A stretch of 64,000 nucleotides of DNA. Source: Voacanga thouarsii. Taxonomy: Eukaryota > Streptophyta > Magnoliopsida > Gentianales > Apocynaceae. The DNA lies in the NCBI GenBank assembly GCA_026120185.1, contig JANUWF010001217.1:3518001-3582000 (forward strand), read 5' to 3'. Each line of letters opens with the position of its first letter. Positions within the stretch are counted from its first letter, which is position 1. A program made the translations under genes and the position numbers. The notes under the pieces were generated by a model. That model had not been told where the DNA came from. It worked only from the letters and a program-made list of their open reading frames with translations, and ran no database searches. Positions 62,932 to 64,000 of the stretch are shown piece after piece.

Positions 62932-63787
62932 TATAAGCCGAACGACTGGGCAAGCCCAGGACAGGCCTACGCACGGGCCACAGCACGGGCGGCTGGCCCA
63001 GAGGATAGCAGCTGGGGCACTATTGGCCCAAGGGAAACAAGGTCGGTCACAGACTGGAGCGGGAAGAGCACCAACGAACAGAATTCAAAATCAGATAGGA
63101 TTCAAATTATAACACTGTAGCAGGGAACAGGGATTTTGGACCAAGATCAAACCGTGAACTGTTCACCGTCTCGACCGAGAACCAACAAGAACAAAAACCG
63201 AGTAAGCGCAAGAGCGCGCACCGGTCAGAGAAACAGCACCCCACCAAAGGATAAAAACAACGTAAAGCAATAAACTAGAGCAGAAAAACCAGAACTCACG
63301 AATCCAAGTTAAACGAAGATAATAACAAAGAGAAACGAAACCAAGCCTGATCAGTCCCGACAGGAGAGAACCAACACGATCCCAGGCGAAAATAAACGCC
63401 TAGCTAGACCAAGCACAGCGCCTTGCAGCCGGATAGCACGAGCGCACAGGCTAGTGTTGGAGGAGCACCAGGGGCACCGGCCTAAGCCACTCCAAGCACC
63501 AACCACCCGCGCACGTCGGTTCTGCAGACGGAGTCGCTGAGCAGAACACGGACAGAAAGAACACCAGGGCCCTTGCACTACCCCGCAGACCAGAATGCAG
63601 GCGAAACACGGAGGGCAGTGCCGGTCAGATGAGCTCACAACGCCGAGCAGCAGTAGCGGACATACGCGCACGGAGAAGAGGCAGCACCGAGCCAAAGGAA
63701 TCGGTTGAGAGCTTCTCTCTCTAACTTTCTCTCTCTAGCGCCTGGTCTGAGAATTTGATAGGTTTTGAAAAAATTGGGTTATTTATT

Positions 63788-64000
63788 GATGAGGCTTCTG
63801 AATCAATGAAAAAGTACGCTGCATATATGACCCAAGGAGTATCTGGTCTAGGAGTAGCGGGAAGCGTTTTATCGGTTTATGTTGTAGGTAGAATAAGTGA
63901 GAGGGGAGGACGCACCAATTGGTTTCAAGAGTCGGCTGGACAACTATTATTGGGTATTGGCAGTTCTAAGTGCTGCCAATTTTTTTTGGTATCTCTTTGC
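63788..64000 (+). pseudogene. Partial copy of NPF exon 4, right part (runs off the window)
   Basis: Continues the NPF copy after the LINE (DEASESMKKYAAYMTQ). A 14-bp deletion relative to the gene (after GGTTTCAAG, before AGTCG) shifts the frame again. Identity with 48690-48930 is otherwise very high. The copy continues beyond the window. Confidence 0.9.

Larger units (their letters stand above)
58120..63774 (-). mobile_element. LINE (L1-like), nearly full length, inserted in the NPF copy
   Basis: Flanked by the 13-bp duplication TGGGTTATTTATT at 58107-58119 and 63775-63787. The undisturbed NPF gene has a single TGGGTTCTTTATT there. On the minus strand a 5' leader of about 840 bp (63774-62932, C/T-rich GAGAGAAAG start) is followed by ORF1, ORF2 and a short 3' UTR ending in a short A run. 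GC content is far above the surrounding DNA. It belongs to the same family as the LINE at 7261-13288 but is much better preserved. Confidence 0.93.

Noticed and set aside
63351..63695. Cys-rich frame of 114 codons in the LINE 5' leader
   Set aside because: No matching frame in the sister LINE and no domain; GC-rich leader sequence is prone to long chance ORFs.

Overview
This is nuclear DNA of a eudicot plant. It is AT-rich, has spliced genes with GT..AG introns, and is packed with plant-type transposable elements. An Rx/R1-type CC-NB-LRR gene hints at an asterid, but that is weak. I see no prokaryotic or organellar features and no tRNA or rRNA genes.

Only two clearly intact host genes are visible. 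One is a two-exon CC-NB-ARC-LRR immune receptor (18801-22417, +). The other is a four-exon NPF (NRT1/PTR family) transporter resembling the NPF5.5 branch (46436-48952, +). A possible small secreted-peptide gene lies at 43087-43308 (+). A plant-mobile-domain (PMD) gene with a MuDR-like N-terminal part (55178-57691, +) keeps its exon structure but carries three in-frame stops. A second, partial copy of the last NPF exon lies at 57973-64000 and is split by a LINE.

The rest is mostly nested mobile DNA. (1) 1-726: 3' end of a Ty1/copia element with its LTR. (2) 1913-15054: a proposed hAT (Ac-like) element with GC-rich subterminal regions at both ends, a near-perfect 8-bp target duplication and a decayed transposase; a roughly 6-kb LINE (7261-13288) sits inside it, flanked by a 15-bp duplication. 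(3) 24.87-28.9 kb (-): a broken remnant of an endogenous pararetrovirus (Caulimoviridae) with two small ORFs, the start of a movement-protein-type polyprotein, the intergenic promoter region and the ORF upstream of it. (4) 30474-41840 (-): an old Ty1/copia element, cut between its protease and integrase regions by a second copia element (33955-40132) that has a 5-bp target duplication, long LTRs and a deleted pol end. (5) 49498-49935: a Tourist-like MITE. (6) 58120-63774 (-): a younger LINE with a 13-bp duplication, whose ORF2 is open over 1018 codons only because of two compensating frameshifts.

The most useful observations are the two nested insertions dated by target duplications, the stop-start (ATGA) junction between ORF1 and ORF2 kept in both LINEs, the linked small ORFs and promoter of the pararetrovirus remnant, the MuDR-like/PMD composite gene, the candidate secreted peptide, and the NPF exon duplication. 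Nothing here is proof of an undescribed system.
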